Source: JBAZZQ01 sp041658725 | GTDB taxonomy: Bacteria; Planctomycetota; Phycisphaerae; JAAYCJ01 | Assembly (NCBI GenBank): GCA_041658725.1 | Contig: JBAZZQ010000007.1 | Location: 1 to 64,000, forward strand | DNA: 64,000 nt | Reading direction: 5' to 3' | In this document: positions 1 to 8,671 of the stretch, piece after piece | Numbering within the stretch: the stretch's first letter is position 1 | Layout of the letters: each line of letters starts with the position of its first letter | Program-made: the position numbers and the translations under genes | Notes under the pieces: model-generated | The model's input: only the letters and a program-made list of their open reading frames with translations | What the model was told of the DNA's origin: nothing | Databases searched by the model: none

Positions 1-450
1 ACTCCTTTCCTTTGGGCCTGTAACCTCCATTGTTTCAGAAAGTTACATCCTAAAGAGAAGGGGTCTGTTTTTCAAATTTTAAACGTAAAATGGAAACTAC
101 ACCCTCTTTAAGTAGGGGCACGGCTTGCTGTGCCCTCTTTCGAGCAGACGCGATCTTTGCTTCTCGTAAATCCTGCTCTTTGAAGAAAAGGACATAAAAA
201 TGGCCATCCCGCCACTCTCCAATCCCAGCCATGAAAAAACGAATAGAAACCAAATTTGCACCATTTTTGCACTTTTTGACAAAAAACCGGTTTCCGAACT
301 AGCCTACGGTGGCTCGGGGGTCTTTTCTTGAATAGTGCAGGACTGGGTAGCATGGCCCAAGATGATTGTAGAGGGGGAGAAAAATATTAGGCGTAAGAAG
401 AGGTCATTGTATAATGACGCAAGGGCAGCAGCCACAAGGAGTATTAAATA
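1..450. other. Intergenic stretch without a convincing gene
   Basis: No open frame here has a recognisable product or a good ribosome site. Bases about 110-135 carry a short hairpin of the form 'ggggcacggc..gtgccc', a relative of the GGGGCGGGGCTTGCTCCGCC repeat found near 23310 and 45230. The segment ends with the AAGGAG ribosome site of the next gene. Confidence 0.5.
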
Positions 451-909
451 TTGAGCACATTAATGCAGAAAGTTACGGCTTTTTTCCACATCGGGAAACT
501 ACCCAATGAACTCCGGGCACAAATGGAATTGGAAGGCAGAATGGTTTACCTGGCGGAGGGCATCGGAGTAACGGCCATATTCAGAGATTTCAAAGCACAA
601 TGGATTCGTTGCGTCTACAGACGAATGACCTTCATCGGGTTTCTTGCTCTATCCGAACGCAGGATCGTTGTGCAAGGCAAATGTTATAATGAAGTCAGAG
701 TCAACGCGACGTATGACGATGCAACTTTCAAGAAAATGATTTTCAGAGTCAAACAGAAGTACCTGTCAGTGACGTTTGATGCATCGGATCATCTCCCAAA
801 CGCATCAGGACAGATTGAACTTCGTCTACATCTCCCTGATGTGTCCATGGCAGCAAGGTTCCTTGAACAAAGAGGGGCGTCCGTTATGGCTGTCGTGGCA
901 ACATCATAA
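451..909 (+). CDS. Hypothetical protein, 152 aa
   Basis: I do not recognise a family. The protein is soluble, with no signal peptide or membrane segment. Its middle part (about residues 45-130) is rich in predicted beta strands, including 'GFLALSERRIVV', which loosely recalls small bacterial PH-like domains; this is inference only. I chose the TTG at 451 because AAGGAG lies at 436-441, nine bases upstream. An in-frame ATG at 463 is the alternative, but it sits about 21 bases from that site. The gene stands alone and is followed by more than 500 bases of non-coding, repeat-bearing DNA. Confidence 0.55.
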   Translation: MSTLMQKVTAFFHIGKLPNELRAQMELEGRMVYLAEGIGVTAIFRDFKAQWIRCVYRRMTFIGFLALSERRIVVQGKCYNEVRVNATYDDATFKKMIFRVKQKYLSVTFDASDHLPNASGQIELRLHLPDVSMAARFLEQRGASVMAVVATS

Positions 910-1036
910 TTGCAAAGGCGAACAATCACGTGCCGCGGACGGGGGTGCAGACGTCCAGTTCCGTAGCACCGTACCGTTGGTTCGAAAGTGGACGCCTGCC
1001 AAAAGGATGATGCGTCCAGACGCATCCTACAACTAA

Positions 1037-1288
1037 TCAATGTCCAAGCGAATTCGATTCGCTCATCTTAATTATCTTCGAGGAACGCTCACTTTTTAGC
1101 TGGTCCAGTCCTTTACGAGCGGGCTGAAATTCCGAATTTGATTTCAAAGCCAGATTATAGTTCGCCTCGGACTCCGGGAATGGACCACCGACGGCTCCGG
1201 ACCCCAGGATTATGGCTACACCCCAAAAGGAAAACCCGCCGAAAAAGTCCTCCGTGCCTGGTATCTCGAAGGAAAAGCAAAGTAACAA
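1037..1288 (-). pseudogene. Possible TPR-protein remnant, overlapping a second fragment on the plus strand
   Basis: On the minus strand the segment reads 'SEANYNLALKSNSEFQPARK', which has the spacing of a final tetratricopeptide repeat helix pair, followed by a basic tail and a stop. On the plus strand, 1142-1284 reads through 'DYGYTPKGKPAEKVLRAWYL' to a stop and looks like the C-terminal end of an enzyme. Neither has a start codon with a ribosome site or a full domain. I interpret the region as decayed gene ends, but chance resemblance is possible for either one. Confidence 0.25.
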
Positions 1289-1295
1289 TAAAATG

Positions 1296-1443
1296 ATACG
1301 ACACCGGATTAATTAATGCGCTCGGCGGCAAGTCGTCGATGTTCGTTTATGGTAGGTTATCATGCGGATTTAGGCTTCAAAGCCGTTATTAACGCAACGG
1401 CGGATACTTGCCTCCGAGCGCATTAATTAATCCAGTGTCGTAT
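1296..1443. repeat. 38-bp inverted repeat pair flanking 72 bp
   Basis: Arm 1 is 1296-1333 and arm 2 is 1406-1443. In inverted orientation they match at 36 of 38 positions. Each arm contains the internal palindrome ATTAATTAAT. The 72-bp centre codes for nothing recognisable. The arms are far longer than a terminator stem, so a miniature transposable element, or terminal repeats of a lost element, is the likely reading. No clear target duplication flanks it. It ends four bases before the comF stop codon. Confidence 0.7.
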
Positions 1444-1446
1444 GTT

Positions 1447-2202
1447 CTATCCAATACTACCTGCTATATGATCAGCCTTGGCCAGGACGGTGGCGAAGAC
1501 TTCATCGGCCTTGTCATCTAAAAGGGTACGGGCGGCTTCAAAGAGCGTTGACCCGGTGGTCATGATATCATCGACCAGACAGATTTTTGTTCCCGTCACA
1601 GGCCAGAGTGGTCGGAGTATGAAGGCATCCTTTAAATTTTCTTTCCGGGCGGAGGGGGATAATCCTACCTGTCGCAGAGTGGGCTTGGTTCGCTTGAGTA
1701 ATTTGATCACGGGTAAACGCGTCGAGACGGAAATCCGTTCCGCCAGGAGCTGAGACTGGTTAAAACCCCGGTCGATCCGCCGGGTCCAGTGGATTGGGAC
1801 CGGGCAAAGGGCTTCGATTTGGTCGAACCATTTTTGCTCCGTCAAGACCTCGGCCAACATGTCCCCCAGGACATTTCCGACGGTAATCGAGTGATGATAT
1901 TTAAAATTTTTAATCGCCCGAGCGAGGGCGTTTTCGTAGACTCCCAGCCGGCAAATGCCTTCCAATGGTGAGGGTATTTTTTTACACAACGGGCATCGCC
2001 CTTTTGAATTTACCACCTGATGCGGACCCAAATTCGATCCGCAGGAGGGACAATAGTCCCGCCCCGTCGCCTGGGATAACTGAACCCAACACTCAGGACA
2101 CCAATTACGACCAGGGGAAAGAAATTGTTGGCACGCGCCGCACCGGGATGGATAAATCAAAGTGCCGATGCTCTTTAGGGCATTGCCGATAATATTATTC
2201 AA
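1447..2202 (-). CDS. comF: ComF family phosphoribosyltransferase-like protein
   Basis: The 251-residue protein has the ComF layout. An N-terminal zinc-ribbon part carries paired cysteines (CGAC, CPEC, CPSC, CPLC within the first 75 residues). A phosphoribosyltransferase fold follows, with the PRPP-binding signature ICLVDDIMTTGST near residue 210. Family members are associated with DNA uptake and recombination, but the exact reaction is not established. No ATG lies near the N-terminus. I chose the TTG at 2202, which has GGGAG seven bases upstream; that ribosome site is supplied by a dispersed repeat at 2208-2230. The gene is divergent from lptF. Confidence 0.85.
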   Translation of the reverse strand: MNNIIGNALKSIGTLIYPSRCGACQQFLSPGRNWCPECWVQLSQATGRDYCPSCGSNLGPHQVVNSKGRCPLCKKIPSPLEGICRLGVYENALARAIKNFKYHHSITVGNVLGDMLAEVLTEQKWFDQIEALCPVPIHWTRRIDRGFNQSQLLAERISVSTRLPVIKLLKRTKPTLRQVGLSPSARKENLKDAFILRPLWPVTGTKICLVDDIMTTGSTLFEAARTLLDDKADEVFATVLAKADHIAGSIG

Positions 2203-2207
2203 AGAAC

Positions 2208-2230
2208 ACTCCCTTACGGTCGTGCCTCTT
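2208..2230 (-). repeat. Dispersed repeat, CTTACGGTCGTGCCTCTT family
   Basis: One of at least four close copies in the window. The others are near 31107-31129, 45315-45337 and 48931-48953. A variant reading CTCACGGTCGCGTCTCTT occurs at 47742-47764 and 55124-55146. This copy supplies the GGGAG ahead of comF. Confidence 0.8.
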
Positions 2231-2296
2231 CAAGAGGTTATTCATAACTCAATATTATTGCATAAAGGTTCCTTAGTTGGTATTTTAAAACACATT

Positions 2297-3934
2297 ATGA
2301 CTTATATCTTACAAAAATATATTTTGAAAGAGCTGCTTCGCGGTTTTTTGATGACGGCAGTGGCCCTGACGTGTTTGATGGGTTTTGGGGGCGGGGTGAT
2401 GGATATGCTTCGCAGTCAGGGAATTACCGCCCAGGAGATGATTAAATTAATGATCTACCTGATGCCGGTCGTGCTGGCATATTCACTTCCCGTAGCTGCT
2501 CTATTCAGCACGACTATCACATACGGACGATTATCGGCGGATAATGAAATCAACGCCTGCCGCGCCAGCGGGGTCAACATCTATCGGATACTCCTGCCCG
2601 CGGTTATCCTTAGCATCATTGTTTCGGCCACCACCTTTACCCTGCAAAATTACACAATCCCCAACCTGGCCGCCAGGATCGAACTACTCATCAAACGGGA
2701 TATCCGCACCCTGGCGTATATGGAGTTAAAAAATAGAAAATACATCAACAAGATGAATTATGCCCTGCATTGCGAAAAGGTAATCTCAGCCAATCCGCCC
2801 GAGGTCCTGCCGGATGGGACGGAAACTCCAGGACAAATTGAACTTTCCCAGGTGGCGTTTTTGCGTTACGACCATGATATCCCAATCTTCTTCGGAACCG
2901 CCAAAACCGCCTTGATCCTGTTTGAAAACATCAAAGACACCTCGTGCGTCACTATCCACATGAACCAGGTCCGTGCGTTTAATGTCGAACGGGAGCAAGT
3001 CACCCAGGTGGACTATTTTCCCATCGGTCCGGTCCCGATTCCCGCCATGACCAGCACGAAACTCAAATTCCTTTCCCTTCCCATTTTGCTTACGATTCTT
3101 AAAGATCCATTCAAATTCCAGAGATTGGAGGACCAAAAAAAATCGCTCTATGCGGTTCTTCGGAATTCTTTAACTTACGAACATCTGGTCGAGCAGTATC
3201 GAAAGCAGTATAAATGTGAACTAAAGGACGCTCGGGGGCAATATTCTATTACGGCCAATAGTTGCCGTCAGATCCCCAAGGATGGAAAAATCATTCTGGA
3301 AGGCGATGTGACTCTTCATTCCAATCCGGTGGGTGGATCCCCGGCGACGTTTTCGGCCAAGGACGCCACGATTTCGGTCTCCGCGATCTCCGAAGATTTA
3401 CCCCCCAAGATCAATATCGAATTAAAAGGGGTCAAAGTGACGGAAACCCACAGTGGAAATTCCAAACGCTTTGCCACCCACGAACGATATACCGTCGGAC
3501 CGATTAATGTGCCCCCGGAGGTCCTCGAATCGGCCAGTCCGAAGAATGCCAATATCGATACCATTCTTTCGTCAAACTCTCCGTATAATTTCAACGATGA
3601 CCTGAATAAAAAGCGAGCCTATCTGAGCTTTGGAAAAGCAGAAACCATCCGAAAGGGTATCGCGGAGATTCACACCCGCCTGGCGTATAGTTTTAGCGCC
3701 CTGGTTCTTCTGATCCTGGGAGCCAGTTTGGGAATTATCTTTAAGGGCGGGCATTTCGTCAGCGCGTTTGGTCTGTCGTTTATTCCTTTGATGATCGTTG
3801 TTGTATTGATCATGACGGGCAAGCAACTGACCGCCGCAGGGTCCCTGAACATGGGCATGGGTGTAATCTGGCTGGGTTTGGCCATTGTGGCCCTTGCCAA
3901 TCTCGTGATTTTAGGAAAATTCTTAAGGCGATAA
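2297..3934 (+). CDS. lptF: LptF/LptG-type permease, LPS export ABC transporter
   Basis: This is a YjgP/YjgQ-family permease of the Lpt complex, which moves lipopolysaccharide from the inner membrane toward the outer membrane. Three N-terminal membrane segments (about residues 10-120) are followed by a large periplasmic region and three C-terminal membrane segments (about 450-545), the usual 3+3 layout. At 545 residues it is much longer than the usual 350-370; the extra length is in the periplasmic domain. The upstream open frame extends to 2162, but the first residues matching the family begin at the ATG at 2297, although no strong ribosome site precedes it. lptG follows after five bases. The ATPase and LptC are not in this window. 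Confidence 0.85.
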   Translation: MTYILQKYILKELLRGFLMTAVALTCLMGFGGGVMDMLRSQGITAQEMIKLMIYLMPVVLAYSLPVAALFSTTITYGRLSADNEINACRASGVNIYRILLPAVILSIIVSATTFTLQNYTIPNLAARIELLIKRDIRTLAYMELKNRKYINKMNYALHCEKVISANPPEVLPDGTETPGQIELSQVAFLRYDHDIPIFFGTAKTALILFENIKDTSCVTIHMNQVRAFNVEREQVTQVDYFPIGPVPIPAMTSTKLKFLSLPILLTILKDPFKFQRLEDQKKSLYAVLRNSLTYEHLVEQYRKQYKCELKDARGQYSITANSCRQIPKDGKIILEGDVTLHSNPVGGSPATFSAKDATISVSAISEDLPPKINIELKGVKVTETHSGNSKRFATHERYTVGPINVPPEVLESASPKNANIDTILSSNSPYNFNDDLNKKRAYLSFGKAETIRKGIAEIHTRLAYSFSALVLLILGASLGIIFKGGHFVSAFGLSFIPLMIVVVLIMTGKQLTAAGSLNMGMGVIWLGLAIVALANLVILGKFLRR

Positions 3935-3939
3935 ATTAA

Positions 3940-5055
3940 ATGGCACTATCCAGGTTACCGATAAAAACGATCGATCGATACATTCTGCGAGGCTTTATCT
4001 ATAGCTATGCGGTGAGCGTGGCCATTATGCTCAGTTTGTACATCATGCTCGACCTGTTCGCCAACATAGATGATTTCACGGGGGGGGACAAGGCCACGAC
4101 CCAGATCATTATGGAAATTGCCAGTTATTATTTTTATCACAGTTTTCTCTATTTCGCCCAGATCGCGGGGGTCATCACCCTCGTGGCGGCGAGTTTCACC
4201 CTCGCCCGCATGCAAAAGACAAACGAACTTACCGCCATGCTCGCGGGAGGAATTTCCTTGTATCGGGTGGCCCTTCCACTCATCGGGGCGGGACTGGCTT
4301 TTAATGCGCTCTGGGTGATTGATCAGGAACTGATCATTCCTCGCATCGCGGATAAACTGGTCCTGGGGCACGATGAAGTCAGTGGGAAACGATCTTTTTC
4401 CCTGTGGTTTCTGAAAGACCGGAACAATGCGCTTTTATCCGCGATGATGTATATTCCCAAACAGCAGCGGATGGAACAGTTGCTCACGATGGAACGCGAC
4501 GAGCAGGGTCAGATAGTTGCCAAGCTCTCCGCCGACACCGCCGAGTGGAATGAACAGAAACAGTGTTGGGACCTGACCCGTGGCGTCCGCTATTCGCGAT
4601 CCGTGGGCGAGTCGGAATTTGCCGTGGCCGGTGAGATGACGCGAAAACCCGTCCAGTATTACTACAGCGACTGGAAACCGGAGGAGCTGGTCATCCGGCA
4701 GAGCGCCAATTGGACCATGTTCCTCAGTGTGCGGCAATTAAACGCCCTGCTGAAAGAGCCGCACCTGGTCCCCAATCTAGCCGAGGTGATCGCCTCCAGG
4801 CATATTCGGCTGACCCAGCCGATTCTTAACATCCTGCTGCTATTCCTGGGGTTGCCGTTTTTCTTGAATCGTGAACCCCATAACGTCCTGGCTTCGGTGG
4901 GGTTATGTCTACTGGCGGCGATTTCATGCTTTGTCGTTTCCTTTATCTCGCAGACTATGGCCGGCGCGTCCCCCCATCCAGCCTTTGCGGCGTGGTTGCC
5001 AATCATGGTATTCGGACCCCTCGCCGCTGTGTTGATGGAAAATGTGAAAACCTGA
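3940..5055 (+). CDS. lptG: LptF/LptG-type permease, second subunit
   Basis: A 371-residue partner of the preceding permease and of normal family length. The N-terminal 'DRYILRGFIYSYAVSVAIML' begins the first membrane segment and resembles the start of LptF. Two further N-terminal membrane segments, a periplasmic domain (about residues 140-270) and three C-terminal membrane helices follow. The start lies five bases after lptF, so the two are almost certainly co-transcribed and form the heterodimeric LPS transporter channel. Which of the two is F and which is G is a convention here, because both belong to the same family. Confidence 0.85.
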   Translation: MALSRLPIKTIDRYILRGFIYSYAVSVAIMLSLYIMLDLFANIDDFTGGDKATTQIIMEIASYYFYHSFLYFAQIAGVITLVAASFTLARMQKTNELTAMLAGGISLYRVALPLIGAGLAFNALWVIDQELIIPRIADKLVLGHDEVSGKRSFSLWFLKDRNNALLSAMMYIPKQQRMEQLLTMERDEQGQIVAKLSADTAEWNEQKQCWDLTRGVRYSRSVGESEFAVAGEMTRKPVQYYYSDWKPEELVIRQSANWTMFLSVRQLNALLKEPHLVPNLAEVIASRHIRLTQPILNILLLFLGLPFFLNREPHNVLASVGLCLLAAISCFVVSFISQTMAGASPHPAFAAWLPIMVFGPLAAVLMENVKT

Positions 5056-5083
5056 TTTAGTCATTAAAAAAGTGGGGTCTCTG

Positions 5084-6772
5084 ATGTCAATTTTTTCAGT
5101 GCCGATGACAATCCGCAGTACGCAGCGACTCGGTCAGATTGCTCTCACTCTGATCCGTCACGGTTTCGGTCCCTTTGTCTGGCGGCTGAAATTGCGGAGA
5201 CATATTCCCTGGTCGGGACTGTTTCAAAGACGTTCGGCCGTGGAGGTTCCGGATGCTGAATCGTCGCTGGGAAAGCGTTTGGCGGCCAGTTTCGAGGAAC
5301 TCGGTCCGGTTTTTGTCAAGTTCGGTCAACTTTTAAGTTCCAGGCCTGACATTGTACCACCGGATATCGCGGAAGATCTTCGGCTTTTGCAGGACCGCGT
5401 CGCCCCTTTTCCCACGCAACAGGCCCATGAGATCATCCTCCATGAACTCAAACGGGACGTCAAAGACCTTTTTCTGGAATTCGGACCGGAACCCCTGGCC
5501 AGCGGATCGATCGCCCAGGTTTACCTGGCCAAGACTAAAAATGGTCAGCGAGTCATCGTCAAGGTCCGCCGCCCTGGGATCGAGCAGGTCCTCAAACTCG
5601 ACCTGTATCTGCTGAAGTGGGTGGCGAGAAACATTGAAAAACATATTCCCGAACTTCACCTGAATCAGCCCATGTCGATCGTGGATGAATTCGCACAGAG
5701 CATAAACCGGGAAATGGACTTTTTAAACGAGGCCTCGATCACCGACCGCATTCACCAGTTCTTCGGATCAGATCCGAATCTCGTGGTACCCTCCGTGCGA
5801 TGGGATCTTTCTTCGAGCAAAGTTTTGACGTTGAGTTATGTTACGGGGAAAAACTTTCATGAGGCGATTACTGATCCCACCATGGCGCTGGACAAACCAA
5901 AACTGGCCGGCGTGCTGATTGAGACCTTCATGCGACAAGTCCTGGAATTAGGCGTCTTTCACGCCGACCCGCATCCGGGGAATTTTATCATCATCCCACC
6001 GGATCGAATTGGCATCATCGATTTCGGAATGGCGGGACAACTGGACCGCCACCGGAACACATCGTTCATCCTCCTGCTGATGGCGGCCCATTACCGATAC
6101 ATGGATATCGCCATGGATATCCTGTCCGAAATGAACGCCATTACTCCGGCCACCGACGTAGAACTCCTCAAGAGAGACCTGGCAATCCTGCTCGACAAAT
6201 GGAGTTCGCTGCCTTTAAAACTCCTCGATTTGCATACGGTTTTTAATGAGATATCGACCCTGGCCAGCGAATATCGGGTCATCTTGCCTCGTGATTTTGT
6301 CCTCATCGGAAAAAGCCTCGTCATGATCGGAGGAACCGCTCTTATGTTGGACCCCAACGTCAAACCCACGGAAATCATCGCGGAAAAAGTGCAAGAGGCA
6401 TTGGTAAAAATGTGCGGTAAGGAAAATTTAACCCGGGAAACGATCCTCGCCTTCTGGCATGGCGGGATGCTGCTCAAGGACCTCCCCCATCAGTTCCGGG
6501 AATTTTCCAGAAAACTCCTTCGCGGACAACTCAGGATACAGATGGACGTCATCCAGATGGATAATTTTATCCGCGAGCTGGACCATTCCAGCAATCGGTT
6601 GTCGTTTGCGATTATTGTCGCCGCCGTTATCATCGGATCGAGCCTAATATTTAATATCGGCGTAGGTCCACACGGGTACGGCTTTTATTTGGGATTGACT
6701 GGTTATTTGGTCGCTGGAATAATGGGACTGTGGCTGGTGGTGGCCATCATTAGAAGTGGAAAGTTGTCATGA
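5084..6772 (+). CDS. ubiB: UbiB/AarF (ABC1, ADCK) family atypical kinase
   Basis: A 562-residue member of the UbiB family, which supports isoprenoid quinone synthesis or handling at the membrane. Visible motifs are FVKFGQLLSSRPD (the KxGQ signature, about residue 80), GSIAQVYLA in the nucleotide-binding loop, VKVRRPGIEQ, the catalytic loop HADPHPGN, and IIDFGMAG. Two membrane segments close the C-terminus (about 510-560). I chose the ATG at 5084, preceded by GGGG; a GTG at 5072 is the longer alternative. The stop overlaps trpG by four bases. This organism appears to make menaquinone by the futalosine route (see mqnE), so a menaquinone role is inferred. Confidence 0.85.
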   Translation: MSIFSVPMTIRSTQRLGQIALTLIRHGFGPFVWRLKLRRHIPWSGLFQRRSAVEVPDAESSLGKRLAASFEELGPVFVKFGQLLSSRPDIVPPDIAEDLRLLQDRVAPFPTQQAHEIILHELKRDVKDLFLEFGPEPLASGSIAQVYLAKTKNGQRVIVKVRRPGIEQVLKLDLYLLKWVARNIEKHIPELHLNQPMSIVDEFAQSINREMDFLNEASITDRIHQFFGSDPNLVVPSVRWDLSSSKVLTLSYVTGKNFHEAITDPTMALDKPKLAGVLIETFMRQVLELGVFHADPHPGNFIIIPPDRIGIIDFGMAGQLDRHRNTSFILLLMAAHYRYMDIAMDILSEMNAITPATDVELLKRDLAILLDKWSSLPLKLLDLHTVFNEISTLASEYRVILPRDFVLIGKSLVMIGGTALMLDPNVKPTEIIAEKVQEALVKMCGKENLTRETILAFWHGGMLLKDLPHQFREFSRKLLRGQLRIQMDVIQMDNFIRELDHSSNRLSFAIIVAAVIIGSSLIFNIGVGPHGYGFYLGLTGYLVAGIMGLWLVVAIIRSGKLS

Positions 6773-7341
6773 TTGTTTTAATCGATAATTACGATTCATT
6801 TACGTATAACCTGGTCCAGAGGATAGGCGAGTTGGACGCCGGAATTGAGACCAAAGTCTTCCGCAACGATCAGATTACCCCAGGTGAGATTGAAAAGCTT
6901 GGTCCCGACCGGATCATTATTTCTCCAGGCCCTTGCACACCGTTGGAGGCGGGGATCAGCAACGATGTGATTCGCCATTTTGCCGGTAACCTTCCCATCC
7001 TGGGTGTGTGCCTGGGCCACCAGTGCATCGGACACGTTTTCGGTGGAAATGTCGTGCGAGCCAAACGGATCATGCACGGAAAAACCAGCTCTATCAAACA
7101 CGACAACAAGGGCGTTTTTGCCGGCCTGGATAATCCATTTACCGCGACCCGCTATCACAGTCTGATGGTGGAAGAAGAAACGTTGCCCGACTGCCTGGAA
7201 ATCTCCGCTCGAACAGCGGACCAAAACGAATTGATGGGGTTGAGGCACAAACAATTCAAAATCGAAGGCGTCCAGTTCCACCCGGAAAGTTTTCTTACCG
7301 AGCAGGGTTATAAAATCCTGGCGAATTTTCTCACGCTTTAG
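6769..7341 (+). CDS. trpG: Glutamine amidotransferase of anthranilate or aminodeoxychorismate synthase
   Basis: This 190-residue class I glutamine amidotransferase releases ammonia from glutamine for chorismate amination. The catalytic triad is visible: the nucleophile Cys in GVCLGHQCIGHVFGG and the His-Glu pair in VQFHPES. The oxyanion loop reads SPGPCTPLEAG, with Cys where Gly is more usual. Its ATG overlaps the ubiB stop (ATGA), which implies translational coupling. With no trpE or pabB adjacent, I cannot separate the tryptophan role (TrpG) from the folate role (PabA); many bacteria use one subunit for both. Confidence 0.85.
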   Translation: MIVLIDNYDSFTYNLVQRIGELDAGIETKVFRNDQITPGEIEKLGPDRIIISPGPCTPLEAGISNDVIRHFAGNLPILGVCLGHQCIGHVFGGNVVRAKRIMHGKTSSIKHDNKGVFAGLDNPFTATRYHSLMVEEETLPDCLEISARTADQNELMGLRHKQFKIEGVQFHPESFLTEQGYKILANFLTL

Positions 7342-7361
7342 AGTATAATTGTACAAGTGGC

Positions 7362-7405
7362 GGGTTTCAAGTGAACTCGAAACCTGAAACTCGAAACCCG
7401 AAACT
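7362..7405. repeat. Dispersed 'GAAACYYGAAACTCGAAACC' intergenic repeat
   Basis: A short GAAAC-rich repeat lies between trpG and nfu. A near copy at about 51228-51262 forms the last codons of an amidohydrolase gene. Within this copy, GGGTTTC and GAAACCC can pair as a weak hairpin. Confidence 0.6.
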
Positions 7406-7422
7406 AATTGCAAGGAGCAAAC

Positions 7423-7671
7423 ATGGAAAAAACTTTGAAAGAAAAAGTAAGTGCATTATTAGAAGACGTTCGTCCAGCCCTTCAAGCCGATGGGGGTGAT
7501 GTGGAATTGGTCGACGTAGACGATAAGGGCGTGGTTCAGGTAAAATTGCAGGGTGCGTGCGGATGCTGCCCGATGGCCCAGATGACGCTGAAAATGGGGA
7601 TCGAACGGCATCTGAAATCCAAACTGCCCGAAGTCAAAGAGGTTGTAGCCGTCGCTTCCGCCTCGGAATAA
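7423..7671 (+). CDS. nfu: NifU C-terminal-domain (Nfu) iron-sulfur scaffold
   Basis: An 82-residue stand-alone Nfu domain, which carries and delivers Fe-S clusters to target proteins. The early 'ADGGDVELV' block and the cluster-binding CxxC in GACGCCPMAQMTLKMGIE (around residues 43-60) fit the family closely, and the length is typical. The ATG at 7423 follows AAGGAG at 7412-7417. An upstream in-frame start at 7408 has no ribosome site. It closes the plus-strand run that starts at lptF and faces parB. Confidence 0.9.
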   Translation: MEKTLKEKVSALLEDVRPALQADGGDVELVDVDDKGVVQVKLQGACGCCPMAQMTLKMGIERHLKSKLPEVKEVVAVASASE

Positions 7672-7688
7672 TCCGTGGTAGTCGTTGT

Positions 7689-8642
7689 TTAAAGTTCTTC
7701 TCGTTCCGAACCGCAGATTCGTTCGAGAATCCGGTCAAAATCATCCAGGGAGAAGAATTCAATCACGACCTTTCCGGTACCTTTTTTGCGGGCGGGGACG
7801 ACCTGGACTTTGGTGCTCAGAGAGCGAGACATTTGCTGTTCCAGATCGAGGACGTTGGGGTTTTTCTGGAGGACCCTGGCGGAGGTTTTTCCCGATTTCA
7901 TTTTGGCCACCAGGGTTTCCGCCTGCCGGACGGATAAACCCAACTGGGCGATTTTAAAGGCGAGTTTGGTTTGTTCTTCGGGATCATCGAGACCAGCCAG
8001 GGCGCGGGCGTGTCCCATGGATAACCGGTTGGTCCGCAGAAGGTCCAATACCCCAGGGGAAAGAGCTAGTATTCGCAGATAATTTGTTACGGTGGTGCGA
8101 TCCTGACCGAGCCGGACGGCGATCTGCTCCGAGGAGAGGCTAAAGGAATCCTGGTAATTTTTATAGGCGCTGGCGCGATCGACGCAATTGAGGTCCTCGC
8201 GGTGAATGTTTTCGATGAGGGCGATTTCCAGCATTTGCTGATCGGTGGCTTCGCGGACGACGGCGGGGATGGCAGCCAATTCCAGTTGACGGGCCGCCTC
8301 CAATCGCCGCTGGCCCGCGACCAGCTCGTAATGTTCGCCTCGCGGTCTGACCACGATCGGCTGAACGATACCGTGCTGGCGAATGGACTCGACCAGCTCG
8401 GAAAGAGCTTGAGGATCGGTTTGAAGCCGCGGCTGAAACGGATTGCCGTCGATACGCGTGAGCGGAATTAACCGGGTCAGGGTTGGAGTGGTGGGCGAAT
8501 GACCGGCGGCGGCAGGAATGGAAGGCGAAGCGGAATCGTGTGGAGAAATTTTATTCGCCGGTTCCTGAACGCCAATGGGTTCGGTCACGGCCCCCAAAAG
8601 AGAGGCCAGTCCACGGCCAAGACGTGGTTTATCTTTACTCAT
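7689..8642 (-). CDS. parB: Chromosome partitioning protein ParB
   Basis: A 317-residue ParB/Spo0J protein, a CTP-dependent clamp that loads at parS sites and spreads to organise the origin region. The N-terminus carries the GRGLASLLG motif. The ParB/Srx domain follows (NPFQPR, then GEHYELVAGQRRLEAARQL), then ENIHREDLN, the central helix-turn-helix (SSEQIAVRLGQDRTTVTNYL) and a C-terminal dimerisation part. parA, normally adjacent, is absent from the neighbourhood. A parS-like site is present near 39.1 kb. It is probably co-transcribed with the upstream membrane protein, 29 bases away. Confidence 0.93.
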   Translation of the reverse strand: MSKDKPRLGRGLASLLGAVTEPIGVQEPANKISPHDSASPSIPAAAGHSPTTPTLTRLIPLTRIDGNPFQPRLQTDPQALSELVESIRQHGIVQPIVVRPRGEHYELVAGQRRLEAARQLELAAIPAVVREATDQQMLEIALIENIHREDLNCVDRASAYKNYQDSFSLSSEQIAVRLGQDRTTVTNYLRILALSPGVLDLLRTNRLSMGHARALAGLDDPEEQTKLAFKIAQLGLSVRQAETLVAKMKSGKTSARVLQKNPNVLDLEQQMSRSLSTKVQVVPARKKGTGKVVIEFFSLDDFDRILERICGSEREEL

Positions 8643-8671
8643 GAGAACTTCGCCATATAATCCATGTATCT

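Larger units (their letters stand above)
910..1446. other. Gene-poor gap with coding remnants and an inverted repeat
   Basis: The gap between the first gene and comF holds two possible coding fragments (around 1040-1284) and a 38-bp inverted repeat pair (1296-1443), both listed separately. The rest shows no supported feature. Confidence 0.5.

Noticed and set aside
50..353. Three overlapping minus-strand frames at the left edge
   Set aside because: They compete with each other, lack family resemblance and ribosome sites, and cross a dispersed hairpin repeat.
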